Notes: generated from the letters alone by a model not told the origin. 33,947 nt of DNA from Atopobiaceae bacterium (GCA_017513965.1 JAFWMI010000262.1:1-33947), one strand, 5' to 3'; positions 24,833-33,721 are shown, counted from the first letter of the stretch. Translations and numbers: made by a program.

Positions 24833-26773
24833 ATGCGCAGCGAGCGAACGCATACCAAAAAGCGGGGCAAGAAGGCTTCGGCCAAAGTGGCGTATCCCCA
24901 GGGCAGGCCTGTCTCAGCGCGAGAGTTCTTGCCCACCACCGCCCAAGAGATGCGCGACCGTGGCTGGGACCAGTGCGACTTCGTGTACGTGAGCGGGGAT
25001 GCCTACGTGGACCATCCCTCGTTTGGCCTTGCCATCATAACCAGGGTGCTCGAAGCCCATGGCTATCGGGTGGGCGTGATTGCGCAACCCGACTGGCGCG
25101 ATCCCACGAGCATAGACGTGTTTGGTGAGCCGCGACTGGCATTTTTGGTGTCGGGCGGCAACATGGACTCGATGGTGAACCACTACACGGTGGCCAAGCA
25201 TCGTCGTGCGAGGGACTTCTATTCTCCGGGTGGGAAGATGGGGCTGCGTCCCGACCACGCGACGGTGGTGTACGGGAATCTGATTCGCCAAACGTACAAG
25301 CACACGCCCATTGTGCTGGGTGGCATTGAGGCGTCGCTCAGGCGACTCGCTCATTACGACTACTGGTCAAACAAGTTGCGACGTTCCACGTTGCTCGACG
25401 CGGGGGCAGACCTCATCTCGTACGGGATGGGGGAGCATGCCATCGTGGCCATCGCCGACGCGCTCAATGCGGGCTTGAGCGTGAGTGACCTCACGTTCAT
25501 TCCCGGCACGGTGTACAAGGCACGCACCACCGAGCAATGCGACCGGCCCGTCGTGTTGCCCACGTTCGAGCAGATGCAGGCGGACAAGCGCGAGTACGCG
25601 CGCAGCTTTGGCATGCAGTGCCGCGAGCTCAACCCCTTCTTGGGACGACCGCTCGTGGAGGAGTATCCGCATGGCGTCTATGTGATCCAAAACCCACCAT
25701 CGGAGCCGCTCACCACCGAGGAGTTCGACGCGGTGTACGAGCTGCCGTATGCGCGCGCCTACCATCCCTCATACGAGGCGGTGGGAGGCATCCCGGCCAT
25801 CGCCGAGGTGAAGTTTAGCCTGGCGAGCAATCGTGGCTGTTTGGGGGAGTGCTCGTTCTGCGCGCTCAACTTCCATCAGGGACGCATCATACAAACGCGA
25901 AGCGACGAGTCGCTGCTTGCCGAGGCAGAGGCCATGACGCGCGACCCGGAGTTCAAGGGCTACATTCACGACGTGGGTGGTCCCACGGCAAACTTCCGGG
26001 TGCCCGCCTGCCAAGACCAGCTGGTGCGCGGTGCCTGTGTGGGGCGTAGGTGTCTCTCGCCCAAGCCGTGCAAGCACCTCACCGTTACGCACAAGGCGTA
26101 CGTACGCCTGCTGCGCAAGTTGCGGGCGCTGCCCGGCGTAAAGAAGGTGTTTGTGCGCAGTGGCATTCGATTCGACTACGCGCTGCTCGATCCCGACCAC
26201 ACCTTTATTCGCGAGCTGGCCGAGCACCATGTGAGCGGACAGCTGCGCCTTGCGCCCGAGCACGTGTGCGACGAGGTGCTCCAGGTGATGGGAAAGCCAC
26301 CCAACGACGTGTACCAGCGTTTTTGCAAAGAGTTTGAGCAGGTCTCGCGCGAGGTGGGCAAGGAGCAGTACGTCGTTCCCTACCTCATGAGCAGCCATCC
26401 CGGATCGACCCTGCGCGAAGCCGTAAAGCTTGCGGAGTTCTGCCGCGACATGGGCTACAACCCCGAGCAGGTGCAGGACTTCTATCCCACGCCATCCACC
26501 GTGTCTACCTGCATCTATTACACGGGACTCGACCCGCGTACCATGCGTCCCGTGTACTGCGCGACCGATCCGCACGAGAAGGCCATGCAGCGGGCGCTCA
26601 TTCAGTACCGCAACCCGGCAAATCGCAAGCTCGTGCTGGAGGCATTGCACAAGGCGCATCGCACCGACCTCATTGGCTACGGGCCCAAATGCCTCGTGCG
26701 GCCTGAGCAGTCCGCAAGCGAAAGGGCCTCCAAAAGGAGGCCCAAGAAGAAGCGGCGACCTTCGTCCCAGTAA
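24833..26773 (+). CDS. YgiQ-family radical SAM protein
   Basis: A 646-residue protein of the YgiQ family (also called UPF0313). The radical SAM cluster motif CLGECSFC near residue 335 would bind a 4Fe-4S cluster and S-adenosylmethionine. Family landmarks include DVFGEPRLAFLVSGGNMDSMVNHYT, VLGGIEASLRRLAHYDYW, and the C-terminal YNPEQVQDFYPTPSTVSTCIYYTG. The reaction it catalyses is not known to me. The ATG at 24833 follows GGGAGGAG; upstream in-frame codons run through the palindrome and are not credible. The C-terminus is a basic tail (KRRPKKKRRPSS), whose codons contain a hairpin that probably terminates the convergent gene. Confidence 0.95.
   Translation: MRSERTHTKKRGKKASAKVAYPQGRPVSAREFLPTTAQEMRDRGWDQCDFVYVSGDAYVDHPSFGLAIITRVLEAHGYRVGVIAQPDWRDPTSIDVFGEPRLAFLVSGGNMDSMVNHYTVAKHRRARDFYSPGGKMGLRPDHATVVYGNLIRQTYKHTPIVLGGIEASLRRLAHYDYWSNKLRRSTLLDAGADLISYGMGEHAIVAIADALNAGLSVSDLTFIPGTVYKARTTEQCDRPVVLPTFEQMQADKREYARSFGMQCRELNPFLGRPLVEEYPHGVYVIQNPPSEPLTTEEFDAVYELPYARAYHPSYEAVGGIPAIAEVKFSLASNRGCLGECSFCALNFHQGRIIQTRSDESLLAEAEAMTRDPEFKGYIHDVGGPTANFRVPACQDQLVRGACVGRRCLSPKPCKHLTVTHKAYVRLLRKLRALPGVKKVFVRSGIRFDYALLDPDHTFIRELAEHHVSGQLRLAPEHVCDEVLQVMGKPPNDVYQRFCKEFEQVSREVGKEQYVVPYLMSSHPGSTLREAVKLAEFCRDMGYNPEQVQDFYPTPSTVSTCIYYTGLDPRTMRPVYCATDPHEKAMQRALIQYRNPANRKLVLEALHKAHRTDLIGYGPKCLVRPEQSASERASKRRPKKKRRPSSQ
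26724..26743 (-). terminator. Terminator hidden in the 3' end of the radical SAM gene
   Basis: GGGCCTCC-AAAA-GGAGGCCC forms a perfect 8-bp stem. Read on the minus strand it is followed by TTTCG and lies 70 bases past the stop of the convergent GH3 gene, so it fits an intrinsic terminator for that gene, encoded in the final codons of its neighbour. Confidence 0.65.
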
Positions 26774-26813
26774 GCCGTTGTCAAGAACGCGGAGTGCGCG
26801 CCGCTCGACCCTC

Positions 26814-29105
26814 CTATGAGCCGTTCTTGATCTGCATGCGCTTGAGGGCGAGCGAGAGAACGGCTCGGGCAGTTCGCTGCAGCTCGCCTCGGCTTATGCC
26901 GCGCGCGCCCTTGGGCGTGCCAGGCATGAGCACGTCCACGCCGGCGCGCAAGCGATACGCATTGTTGCGAAGTGCGGGGAACTCGGGACAGCGTGCCGGT
27001 CTCATCCACCAGTCCGTGATCACCACGCCGTCGAAGCCCCATTCGCCGCGGAGCACGAGCGTTACCAAGTCAAAGTGGTAATGCGCCCATATGCCGTTGA
27101 TCTTGTTGTATGAGGTCATAATGAGGTCGGGCTTTGCCGTGCGCACGCATATCTCGAATCCGCGCAGGTAGACTTCGCGCAAGGTACGCACCGACACGCG
27201 CGAGTCGCACGTGTTGCGTCTGAGCTCCTGATTATTGCAGGCAAAGTGCTTGGGGCACGCGCTCACCCCTGCCTCTTGAATGCCCTGCACCACGGCGGCA
27301 CCCATGCATCCCGTGAGGAGCGGGTCTTCCGAGAAGTACTCAAAGTTGCGACCGCACAACGGGTTGCGTTGGATGTTCATGCCGGGGGCAAGCAGCACAT
27401 CCACGCCGTTTTGCGCCACCTCGCTGCCGGCGAGCGTATAGAGCTTTCGCACGAGCTCGGTATCCCACGTGCAGGCCAGGTTGGTTGCACAAGGCAACAG
27501 CGAGCAGTAGCGGCGTAACCGTGCACCCGATGGTCCGTCGGCGCAAATGATGGGAGGGACGGCGCGTTGCTGCAGCTCGGGAGAGACGCCGCCAAAGGCA
27601 CCGGCGTTCCCGGGCGTTCCCAGCTCGCTGTTCATGAACCCCTCTCCGCACATGAGCGCCTGGAGCTCGTCGTTGGTGAGCTGCGCCACGAACTCGTCGA
27701 GCGTTAGATTACCGTTGGCGACGTCGGTGAGGTTGGCGTTGAGCCAGGTGGTGGGGGGCAGCTCGTGGGGCATGTGCTCGAGCATGAGTGCGCGCCTGTC
27801 GGCGCTCGTTACGCAGATGGGCTGGCATCGCTCAAGAATGCGCTTTTGCGGAATGACCAGCCCTGCCATCTCGGTGCCGTTTGCCTCAAACCGGTACGTT
27901 CCCGCATCGAGGACGAAGGAGCTCGTCGTCTCGTCAAAGAAGGCGATGGACTTGAGGTCGCACACGATCTGGAGCTCTTCTCGATGGTAGGGCGCTATCT
28001 CGCCCGTTTTGCCAAAGCCCGCAAGCACGCGCTCCGGCTTGCTGAGATTCTCCTTTGTGGGGTGGCACCACAGCTTGACGACCTCGCGACCCGCGCGTGG
28101 TCCCGTATTGGTCACACGCAGCCGTGCGACGGCGTATTGCTCGTGGAGTTCGAGGCCAAGCGGCTCTATGCCAAAGGACGTGTACGACAAGCCATAACCA
28201 AACGGATACAGCACCTCTGCGGGTGCGAAGGAATCGAAGTGCCGGTACCCAACAAAGATGCCCTCGGAGTACTCGACCTTCCTCTTGCCGCCGAAGTTGG
28301 TGCTGGGATAGGCGTTGTAGCTCGTGGCGAACGTGCTGGTGAGCCTGCCGCACGGGTTCACGACGCCATAGAGCACGTCGGCCACGGCATTGCCCGACTC
28401 CATGCCACCCTGCCAGGCGAGCAGGACCGCGCCAATCCGCGAGCCGTACGACTCAACCCACGAGAGGTCAATCACGTTGCCCGTGTTGAGCACGATGACG
28501 GTGTGCTCAAACGCCGAGGTCACGGTATCTATGAGGGCGCGCTCTTCGTTGGTGAGATAGTACCCGCCTCGTTTGAGCTTGAGGTCCTGGCTTTCGCCAG
28601 CGCAGCGGCCAAGAACCACGATGGCCGTTTGCGCGTTGTGCGAGGCGGCACGTGCGAGATTGTCGTTTACCGGCATCTCGGGGTAATGGGTTGGCCAGTG
28701 TCCCCACCAGCCTGGCTCCGCCCTGTTCTCCTCGGTCGCGCACCACGATTGGTAGATTTCCGCTAGTACGTGGTCGTAGATGGCATTGCGTGCGGACAGG
28801 CCCTCCATGAGGTTGACCGTGTACGGAGGATGCACGTCTCCGCCGCTGCCATGCCCCATGAAGAACCAGTCGAGCTGGCATCGACCAAAGACGGCGACGG
28901 AGCCTTCCGGCGAAAGGGGGAGCGTGCCATCGTTCTTGAGCAGGACACATCCCTCTGCGGCGGTGCGCCGCGCGAGCTCGGGCATACCGGGGAAGACCTC
29001 GGGGGTGCCCGTCGCCTCGGTCTCCTCTTGGGCAAGCGAGCTGCCCATGGCCTTGTCTACCACCCATTGCGCGGCCTTCGAAGCCATTCGGTGCAGGTTT
29101 GTCAT
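26814..29105 (-). CDS. Glycoside hydrolase family 3, circularly permuted beta-glucosidase type
   Basis: A 763-residue cytosolic GH3 enzyme with no signal peptide. The domain order is swapped relative to classical GH3: the GH3 C-terminal alpha/beta sandwich comes first (about 40-300, with AAEGCVLLKNDGTLPL and LAWQGGMESG...VADVLYG), then a fibronectin-III-like domain (about 305-425, YPFGYGLSYTSF...), then the TIM-barrel domain (about 450-763). The barrel keeps KHFACNNQE and nucleophile Asp698 in VVITDWWM. This permutation is known in some Clostridia and Ruminococcus beta-glucosidases. It would hydrolyse beta-glucosides taken up from the medium, though the exact sugar cannot be read from sequence. 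AAGGGAAG lies upstream of the ATG. No sugar transporter is adjacent. Confidence 0.94.
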   Translation of the reverse strand: MTNLHRMASKAAQWVVDKAMGSSLAQEETEATGTPEVFPGMPELARRTAAEGCVLLKNDGTLPLSPEGSVAVFGRCQLDWFFMGHGSGGDVHPPYTVNLMEGLSARNAIYDHVLAEIYQSWCATEENRAEPGWWGHWPTHYPEMPVNDNLARAASHNAQTAIVVLGRCAGESQDLKLKRGGYYLTNEERALIDTVTSAFEHTVIVLNTGNVIDLSWVESYGSRIGAVLLAWQGGMESGNAVADVLYGVVNPCGRLTSTFATSYNAYPSTNFGGKRKVEYSEGIFVGYRHFDSFAPAEVLYPFGYGLSYTSFGIEPLGLELHEQYAVARLRVTNTGPRAGREVVKLWCHPTKENLSKPERVLAGFGKTGEIAPYHREELQIVCDLKSIAFFDETTSSFVLDAGTYRFEANGTEMAGLVIPQKRILERCQPICVTSADRRALMLEHMPHELPPTTWLNANLTDVANGNLTLDEFVAQLTNDELQALMCGEGFMNSELGTPGNAGAFGGVSPELQQRAVPPIICADGPSGARLRRYCSLLPCATNLACTWDTELVRKLYTLAGSEVAQNGVDVLLAPGMNIQRNPLCGRNFEYFSEDPLLTGCMGAAVVQGIQEAGVSACPKHFACNNQELRRNTCDSRVSVRTLREVYLRGFEICVRTAKPDLIMTSYNKINGIWAHYHFDLVTLVLRGEWGFDGVVITDWWMRPARCPEFPALRNNAYRLRAGVDVLMPGTPKGARGISRGELQRTARAVLSLALKRMQIKNGS

Positions 29106-29183
29106 GATTGCGGCTTCCCTTCTAGCAGAGTATGACTGCCAGTGTATCCCAAGAGCGGCATGAGGGGGAAGAGTGCCAAAACG

Positions 29184-29212
29184 TGGTTTTGGATAAGGGG
29201 AGCGGTTACAAT
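29184..29212 (+). promoter_or_regulatory. Likely promoter of the GNAT-phosphatase pair
   Basis: A TACAAT -10 (29207-29212) lies 42 bases before the start, with TGGTTT (29184-29189) 17 bases upstream as a poor -35. Confidence 0.5.
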
Positions 29213-29253
29213 AGTCGTACGGTTATGCGGTTGGCGGTTTGGGAGACGAGCAC

Positions 29254-29721
29254 ATGGGCGTTGTTGAGATGGCAAGCACAAGGGACCTGGCGGAACTCAC
29301 GTCGCTTCGTTTGGGCTACCTCGCAGATGACTTTGGCGAGCTCAGTCACGAACAGGAGCGTGGCATTGCCCATGAGCTCGCCTCGTATCTTCAAGCGCAT
29401 TTGGACAAGGACCTGTACGTCTTCGCCATGCGCGCGGAGGACCAGATCGCCTGTTGCGCCTGGCTGCTGTTGGTGGAGAAGCCGCCCAGCCCAAGGTTTC
29501 CGCATGGGCGCACGGGCGTGCTGTTCAACGTGTACACGCGTCCTGCGTACCGCAGGCGTGGCCTTGCCAGGGCGACCATGCTGGCGCTGCTTAACAAGGC
29601 GCGCGAGCTCAACTTGGACGTGGTGGAGCTCAACGCGACCGATGATGGATACCCGCTGTACCAGTCCTTGGGCTTTGAGGACGACAGCTCCACGCATCGT
29701 GCCATGCGCATGATGCTGTAG
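29254..29721 (+). CDS. GNAT-family N-acetyltransferase
   Basis: A 155-residue acetyltransferase. The acetyl-CoA motif A reads FNVYTRPAYRRRGLARATML, followed by the usual ELNATDDGYPLYQSLGFE near the C-terminus, which is typical of small GNAT enzymes. The substrate is unknown. The ATG at 29254 follows GGGAG by eight bases and is preferred over a TTG at 29239. The phosphatase gene follows after 48 bases on the same strand, so co-transcription is likely. Confidence 0.92.
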   Translation: MGVVEMASTRDLAELTSLRLGYLADDFGELSHEQERGIAHELASYLQAHLDKDLYVFAMRAEDQIACCAWLLLVEKPPSPRFPHGRTGVLFNVYTRPAYRRRGLARATMLALLNKARELNLDVVELNATDDGYPLYQSLGFEDDSSTHRAMRMML

Positions 29722-29769
29722 CTCGTTACTATGCGACGCGTCCACACCAAGGCGGGGAGTGTGCCAACC

Positions 29770-30237
29770 ATGTGCTACCGGATTCTCTTTGTGTGCCACG
29801 GCAACATCTGCAGGTCGACGATGGCCGAGTACGTTATGCGCCACTTGGTGCGCGAGGCTCGACTCGAGGACAAGGTGTACGCGGATTCTGCTGCCGCGAC
29901 GCGAGATGCGCTTGGTTGGGGCGTGCATTGGGGAACGAGCGAGGTCTTGGCGCGTCATGGCATCGCGTGCGGCGGTCATCGTTCTCGTGCGCTCACGCGT
30001 GCCGACTACAAGACGTACGACCTCATCGTGGGGATGGACGAGGAGAACCGTCGCGACATCATGCGAATACTCGGATCCGATCCCGCCGGGAAGGTGCACC
30101 TGCTACTCGACTGGACCGACCAACCGCGTGAGGTGGCCGACCCATGGTATACCGACGACTTCGACACGACGTTTGCCGACGTGTGGATGGGATGCAAGGC
30201 GCTGCTGAGGGCAGTTACGCGCGAGCATGTGAGGTGA
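29770..30237 (+). CDS. Low-molecular-weight protein-tyrosine phosphatase
   Basis: A 155-residue cytosolic phosphatase. The active-site loop CHGNICRS (Cys9 to Arg15) at the extreme N-terminus and the general-acid motif DPWY are both present, so it should be active on phosphotyrosine. The ATG at 29770 is preferred because the catalytic loop must begin near residue 8-12. GGGGAG lies about ten bases upstream. Its 3' end overlaps the convergent zinc-ribbon gene by 23 bases. It is one of two unrelated tyrosine phosphatases in this window. Confidence 0.95.
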   Translation: MCYRILFVCHGNICRSTMAEYVMRHLVREARLEDKVYADSAAATRDALGWGVHWGTSEVLARHGIACGGHRSRALTRADYKTYDLIVGMDEENRRDIMRILGSDPAGKVHLLLDWTDQPREVADPWYTDDFDTTFADVWMGCKALLRAVTREHVR

Positions 30238-30505
30238 GGTGCCAACCCTTGCAGTGCGCGCACCGATAGCAGGTGAGTCCGACTCTTCCGTATGCGGCGC
30301 ACGCGGCGATGGCATCCTCGGCCTCCAGGCGCGTGGCATAGCGGTTCTTCGATTCGCACGCCTTGTGACGCAGCGCGGCCTCCTTGCGCTGCTCAAACCG
30401 CTCCTGTCTGCGCTCTTCCCGAGAGAAGACGTCTGACATGTCGCCCAGCTGCGCCTCGAAGACGGCGCGTTGCCGTTGGCGTGCGGACCGCTTGTTGCTG
30501 GCCAT
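30215..30505 (-). CDS. Small basic zinc-ribbon-like protein
   Basis: A 96-residue protein. The start is ATG at 30505 (MASNKRSARQRQRAV), seven bases after the upstream HAD stop, so translation is probably coupled. The N-terminal two thirds is a charged helix rich in Arg, Glu and Lys, and the C-terminus carries CYRCAHCKGWHLTSH, a Cys/His cluster like the zinc knuckles in small phage-type and nucleic-acid-binding proteins. The function is not known; RNA or DNA binding is the natural guess. Confidence 0.75.
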   Translation of the reverse strand: MASNKRSARQRQRAVFEAQLGDMSDVFSREERRQERFEQRKEAALRHKACESKNRYATRLEAEDAIAACAAYGRVGLTCYRCAHCKGWHLTSHARA

Positions 30506-30512
30506 GGCGCGT

Positions 30513-31352
30513 CTAGAGCAGCTCAGGCGCAAGGCGTTGGAGGGCAACCGCAATGCCGTCCTCGTTGTTGCTGAGCGTGATCTCGTTTGCGGCTTCCTTC
30601 ACCTCGTCTACCGCATTGCCCATGGCAACGCCAATGCCTGCCCACTTGAGCATGGAGAGGTCGTTTTGCGCATCGCCAAAGGCGATGGTCTCCTCGGGTG
30701 CGATGCCCAGCTTCGCGAAGGTCTCGCTCAGGGCCTTGGTTTTGTCAACGCCGAGCGGGGTGAACTCGTAGTAGAAGGGAGCCGTGAACATGGAGCTCAA
30801 CTCGCCCTCAAAGGGGGCGCCCATCTCCTGCCAATGCTCCTGCAGGTACTCGGGCTGGCCGGCAACGAGGATCTTGTTGACCTCCCAGTCCAGGAACTCC
30901 GCGTTGTTGGTGACCTCGCAGAGCAGGTAGTTGTTGTTGTGCGCCTCGTACTCGGCAATGCTCCACGGCGCGCCGTCACGCTCGATGGTGAAGAAGGCGT
31001 TCTCGAGGTACATGTAGGCGCCCTTGTCGTAGATGGGGCAAACCTCAAACTGGTGCATGTGGTCGAGCACGCGCTTGCCTTGGTCCACGGTGAGCGTCTG
31101 CTGGAAGTACACCTCGCCCGTCTGGTAGTTCATGGCCTTTGCCCCGTTAAAGCACACGAAGATGCCGTTGTGGTCCTTCATGTTCAGCACGTCGGCAAAA
31201 CCCGTGAGTCCCATGTTGGCACGGCCCGAGGCAAGAACGAGCACCGCCCCATTGTCTTGTGCCGCAAGAAGTGCGTCTCGCGTGCGCGGGGTTATCTCCT
31301 TGGCGTCGTTGGTGAGCGTACCGTCAATGTCGAGCAGGATTGCCTTGATCAT
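30513..31352 (-). CDS. HAD-superfamily Cof-type sugar phosphatase
   Basis: A 279-residue phosphatase. Motif I is DIDGTL (nucleophile Asp8, acid/base Asp10), motif II falls at LASGRA, and the C-terminal motif is FGDAQNDLSML. The insert between them matches the Cof/type IIB cap. Members remove phosphate from sugar phosphates or cofactors. The start is the ATG at 31352, with GGAG eight bases upstream; the longer frame to 31445 lacks support. The zinc-ribbon gene follows within seven bases. Confidence 0.93.
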   Translation of the reverse strand: MIKAILLDIDGTLTNDAKEITPRTRDALLAAQDNGAVLVLASGRANMGLTGFADVLNMKDHNGIFVCFNGAKAMNYQTGEVYFQQTLTVDQGKRVLDHMHQFEVCPIYDKGAYMYLENAFFTIERDGAPWSIAEYEAHNNNYLLCEVTNNAEFLDWEVNKILVAGQPEYLQEHWQEMGAPFEGELSSMFTAPFYYEFTPLGVDKTKALSETFAKLGIAPEETIAFGDAQNDLSMLKWAGIGVAMGNAVDEVKEAANEITLSNNEDGIAVALQRLAPELL

Positions 31353-31448
31353 GGTGGGCTCCGGTTGTTCGAGTGGGGAACGAGATAAGAACATCTTAAC
31401 ATGCTGGGCGCACAATGGGAGAGAGGCATCGTCGCCCATCGTCATGCG

Positions 31449-32318
31449 TTAGCGATAGTACTTGGTCTCCTCGGCGAGGTCTCGCACTTCCTTGGCAATG
31501 CGCGCGCTCTCGTCGGTGGACTCGTTGGTGGAGAGCTTTCCCAACTCGGACGAGAGCTTCTCGAGCTCGAGGAGGAGCCCCTCGTTTGCGGAGCGGATGC
31601 TGTCCATCTCGCGCTTGGTCTCGTCGATGATCTTCCAGCGTTGCAGACGTGCGGCGTCCTGCGTGCCGTTGCTGCTAAAGCCGCCGCTCTTGTAGAACTC
31701 CTCCATGCGGTGGTAGTCGTACGTGTCGAAGGTCTGTATGCGGTTGGTGAGCAGGATGCAGTTGCGGTGGATGGCGTCGCAGGCGGCGTTGGTGGCGCCC
31801 ACGAAGCGATCCCAGCTTATGGTCTCGCGCTCAAACTCGCAGTCTATCTCGGTGAGCAGGGCGTCGCGCTTACGGTCGAGCGAGTCGAGCACGTACAACA
31901 CGTCACGTGCATAGCTGCCCACCACGTCGTCGTCCACGTACTCGCGGGCGATCTTTTGGATGTCCCTGTTGGAAGCGTCCATGCCAAGGTGCACGTATCG
32001 CCCATGCTCGCTGGTGTGCTCGCTCGGAGTGGGTGCGTTGGTGGGCGCTACCGGCTTGCTGTCGCGCTTGGTATTAGACCGCGTGTCCCTGGGAGGGCGT
32101 GCGGTGGAGGAGCGCGAAGTGCTCGAGCGCTCGTTGTTAGAGACGCTCTCTGTAAACTGGGGGCGCTTTGGCGCCTCGATGCGCTCGGTTCTTTTGGTCT
32201 CGCCGGTGAGGAACCGCTTGACCGCGCCTATGGCCTTAACCAAGAGCCATATGCCAAGACCCGAGATGGCGAGCCACATGAACGTTATGAGGAAGATGGC
32301 GCCAAAGAGTATGCCCAT
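31449..32318 (-). CDS. Membrane-anchored coiled-coil protein, unknown
   Basis: A 289-residue protein. The start is the ATG at 32318 (MGILFGAIFLITFMWLAISG), after GGAGG at eight bases. Residues 3-30 form a membrane helix, residues 45-110 are a low-complexity Ser/Thr/Arg/Pro linker, and residues 115-289 are helical with a long coiled coil at the end (SANEGLLLELEKLSSELGKL). I do not recognise the family. An anchored protein with a cytosolic coiled coil suggests a scaffold or envelope-linked role. It stands alone on the minus strand, 96 bases downstream of the HAD start. Confidence 0.8.
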   Translation of the reverse strand: MGILFGAIFLITFMWLAISGLGIWLLVKAIGAVKRFLTGETKRTERIEAPKRPQFTESVSNNERSSTSRSSTARPPRDTRSNTKRDSKPVAPTNAPTPSEHTSEHGRYVHLGMDASNRDIQKIAREYVDDDVVGSYARDVLYVLDSLDRKRDALLTEIDCEFERETISWDRFVGATNAACDAIHRNCILLTNRIQTFDTYDYHRMEEFYKSGGFSSNGTQDAARLQRWKIIDETKREMDSIRSANEGLLLELEKLSSELGKLSTNESTDESARIAKEVRDLAEETKYYR

Positions 32319-32441
32319 GGATGTAGCCTCCACGCAGACCAACCGCCTTATGCCCGGACGTTTACTCATAGGGATTATCCCACATACTGGTCGCTTGTAA
32401 CGCCACAGGCACACAACAACAGAGGGTCTGCCCCATGTCAT

Positions 32442-32504
32442 TAACCAAAGAGGGACAGTCCCTCTTTGGTTATAACCAATTGGGGACTGTCCCTCTTTGG
32501 TTAT
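32442..32504. repeat. Intergenic inverted repeat with a second direct copy
   Basis: A 15-bp perfect inverted repeat (32442-32456 with 32458-32472; arm TAACCAAAGAGGGAC) is followed at 32482-32504 by a second copy of the right-hand half (GGGACTGTCCC then TCTTTGGTTAT). Such GGGACnGTCCC repeats recur between genes in coriobacterial genomes as far as I recall. It could end transcription in both directions or be a mobile palindromic unit. Confidence 0.8.
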
Positions 32505-32558
32505 TCGCGTTACTCTAGACGTGGGGAGTTATCTGAATGTGAAGGAGAGGAGTGCACC

Positions 32559-33695
32559 ATGGATTTTATGCCAAAGAAGAAGCTCGGATTCGGCCTTATG
32601 CGCCTGCCGCGACTCGATCCAAAAGATCCCGCGAACGTGGACGTGGAGCAGGTTAAGCAGATGGTCGACCTGTTTATGGACCGAGGCTTTACCTACTTCG
32701 ATACCGCATGGATGTACAACGGCTTTGCAAGCGAGTACGTTGCCAAGTCGGCGCTCGTGGACCGCTATCCGCGAGAGAGCTATACCCTTGCCACCAAGCT
32801 GCATAACGAGTTCTTCAACTCGCTGGAGGGGCGCGACGACGTGTTCAACGCGCAGCTCAAGAAGACCGGCGTCGACTACTTCGACTATTACCTGCTGCAT
32901 GGCATCGAGGCAAGCAGCTATCCGCACTACGAGAAGTTCGACTGCTTTGAGTGGCTGCTCCAAAAGAAGGAGGCCGGTCTGGTGCGCCACGTGGGCTTCT
33001 CGTATCACGACAACCCAGAACTGCTCGACGAGATCCTTACCAAGCATCCCCAGATGGAGTTTGTGCAGCTGCAGATAAACTATCTGGACTGGGAGAGCGA
33101 GTGGATTCAGTCGCGCGCCTGCTACGAGGTGGCAACCAAGCACGGCAAGCCCGTCATCGTGATGGAGCCGATTAAGGGTGGGACGCTCGCCAACGTGCCG
33201 GCGGAGGCAGAGGAACTGCTCAAGGGCATGGACCCCAACCTCTCCGTCGCGAGCTGGGCCATTCGGTTTGCGGCAAGCCTGCCCAACGTTATGTGCGTGC
33301 TCAGCGGCATGAGCGACCTTGCGCAGATGGAGAACAACCTCTCGTACATGGAGGACTTCAAGCCGCTCAGCGAGGACGAGAAGGCCGCCTGCTTTGAGGT
33401 GGCAGATATCATCAACGCCCAAACGTCTATTGCCTGCACCGCATGCCACTACTGCACCGACGGTTGTCCCATGCACATATGCATCCCCGAGTACTTCTCG
33501 CTGTACAACGAGGACATGCGTGACGATTTGGAGCACAAGGGCTGGACCATCAACTTTACCAACTACCAGAAGCTCGGCGATGAGTTTGGCAAGGCGAGCG
33601 AGTGCATTGAGTGCGGCCAGTGCGAGGATATGTGCCCCCAGCATCTGCAGATCATTGAGTCGCTGGTAAAGGTTGCGGCGCACTTTGAGAGCTAG
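32559..33695 (+). CDS. Aldo/keto reductase with C-terminal ferredoxin domain
   Basis: A 378-residue oxidoreductase. The N-terminal 280 residues are an aldo/keto reductase barrel with tetrad Asp48, Tyr53, Lys80 and His114 (FDTAWMYNG, ATKL, LLHG). The C-terminal 90 residues carry two 4Fe-4S motifs: CTACHYCTDGC (Cys 293, 296, 299, 303) and CIECGQCEDMC (349, 352, 355, 359). This fusion is common in strict anaerobes, where the reductase may take electrons from Fe-S clusters instead of NADPH alone. The ATG at 32559 follows AAGGAGAGG; the frame is open further upstream through the intergenic repeat, which is not coding. The carbonyl substrate is unknown. Confidence 0.95.
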   Translation: MDFMPKKKLGFGLMRLPRLDPKDPANVDVEQVKQMVDLFMDRGFTYFDTAWMYNGFASEYVAKSALVDRYPRESYTLATKLHNEFFNSLEGRDDVFNAQLKKTGVDYFDYYLLHGIEASSYPHYEKFDCFEWLLQKKEAGLVRHVGFSYHDNPELLDEILTKHPQMEFVQLQINYLDWESEWIQSRACYEVATKHGKPVIVMEPIKGGTLANVPAEAEELLKGMDPNLSVASWAIRFAASLPNVMCVLSGMSDLAQMENNLSYMEDFKPLSEDEKAACFEVADIINAQTSIACTACHYCTDGCPMHICIPEYFSLYNEDMRDDLEHKGWTINFTNYQKLGDEFGKASECIECGQCEDMCPQHLQIIESLVKVAAHFES

Positions 33696-33721
33696 CGCCT
33701 GCGCCTAGAGAATCGGGAATC

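Noticed and set aside
30384..31388. Plus-strand 334-codon frame over the HAD gene
   Set aside because: Antisense shadow; the HAD motifs on the minus strand are complete.
32442..32504. CRISPR-like or transposon-end repeat
   Set aside because: Only two half-overlapping copies with no spacer array and no transposase gene nearby.
32529..33683. Minus-strand 384-codon frame over the reductase
   Set aside because: Antisense to the aldo/keto reductase with complete tetrad and Fe-S cysteines; Leu/His/Val-rich shadow.
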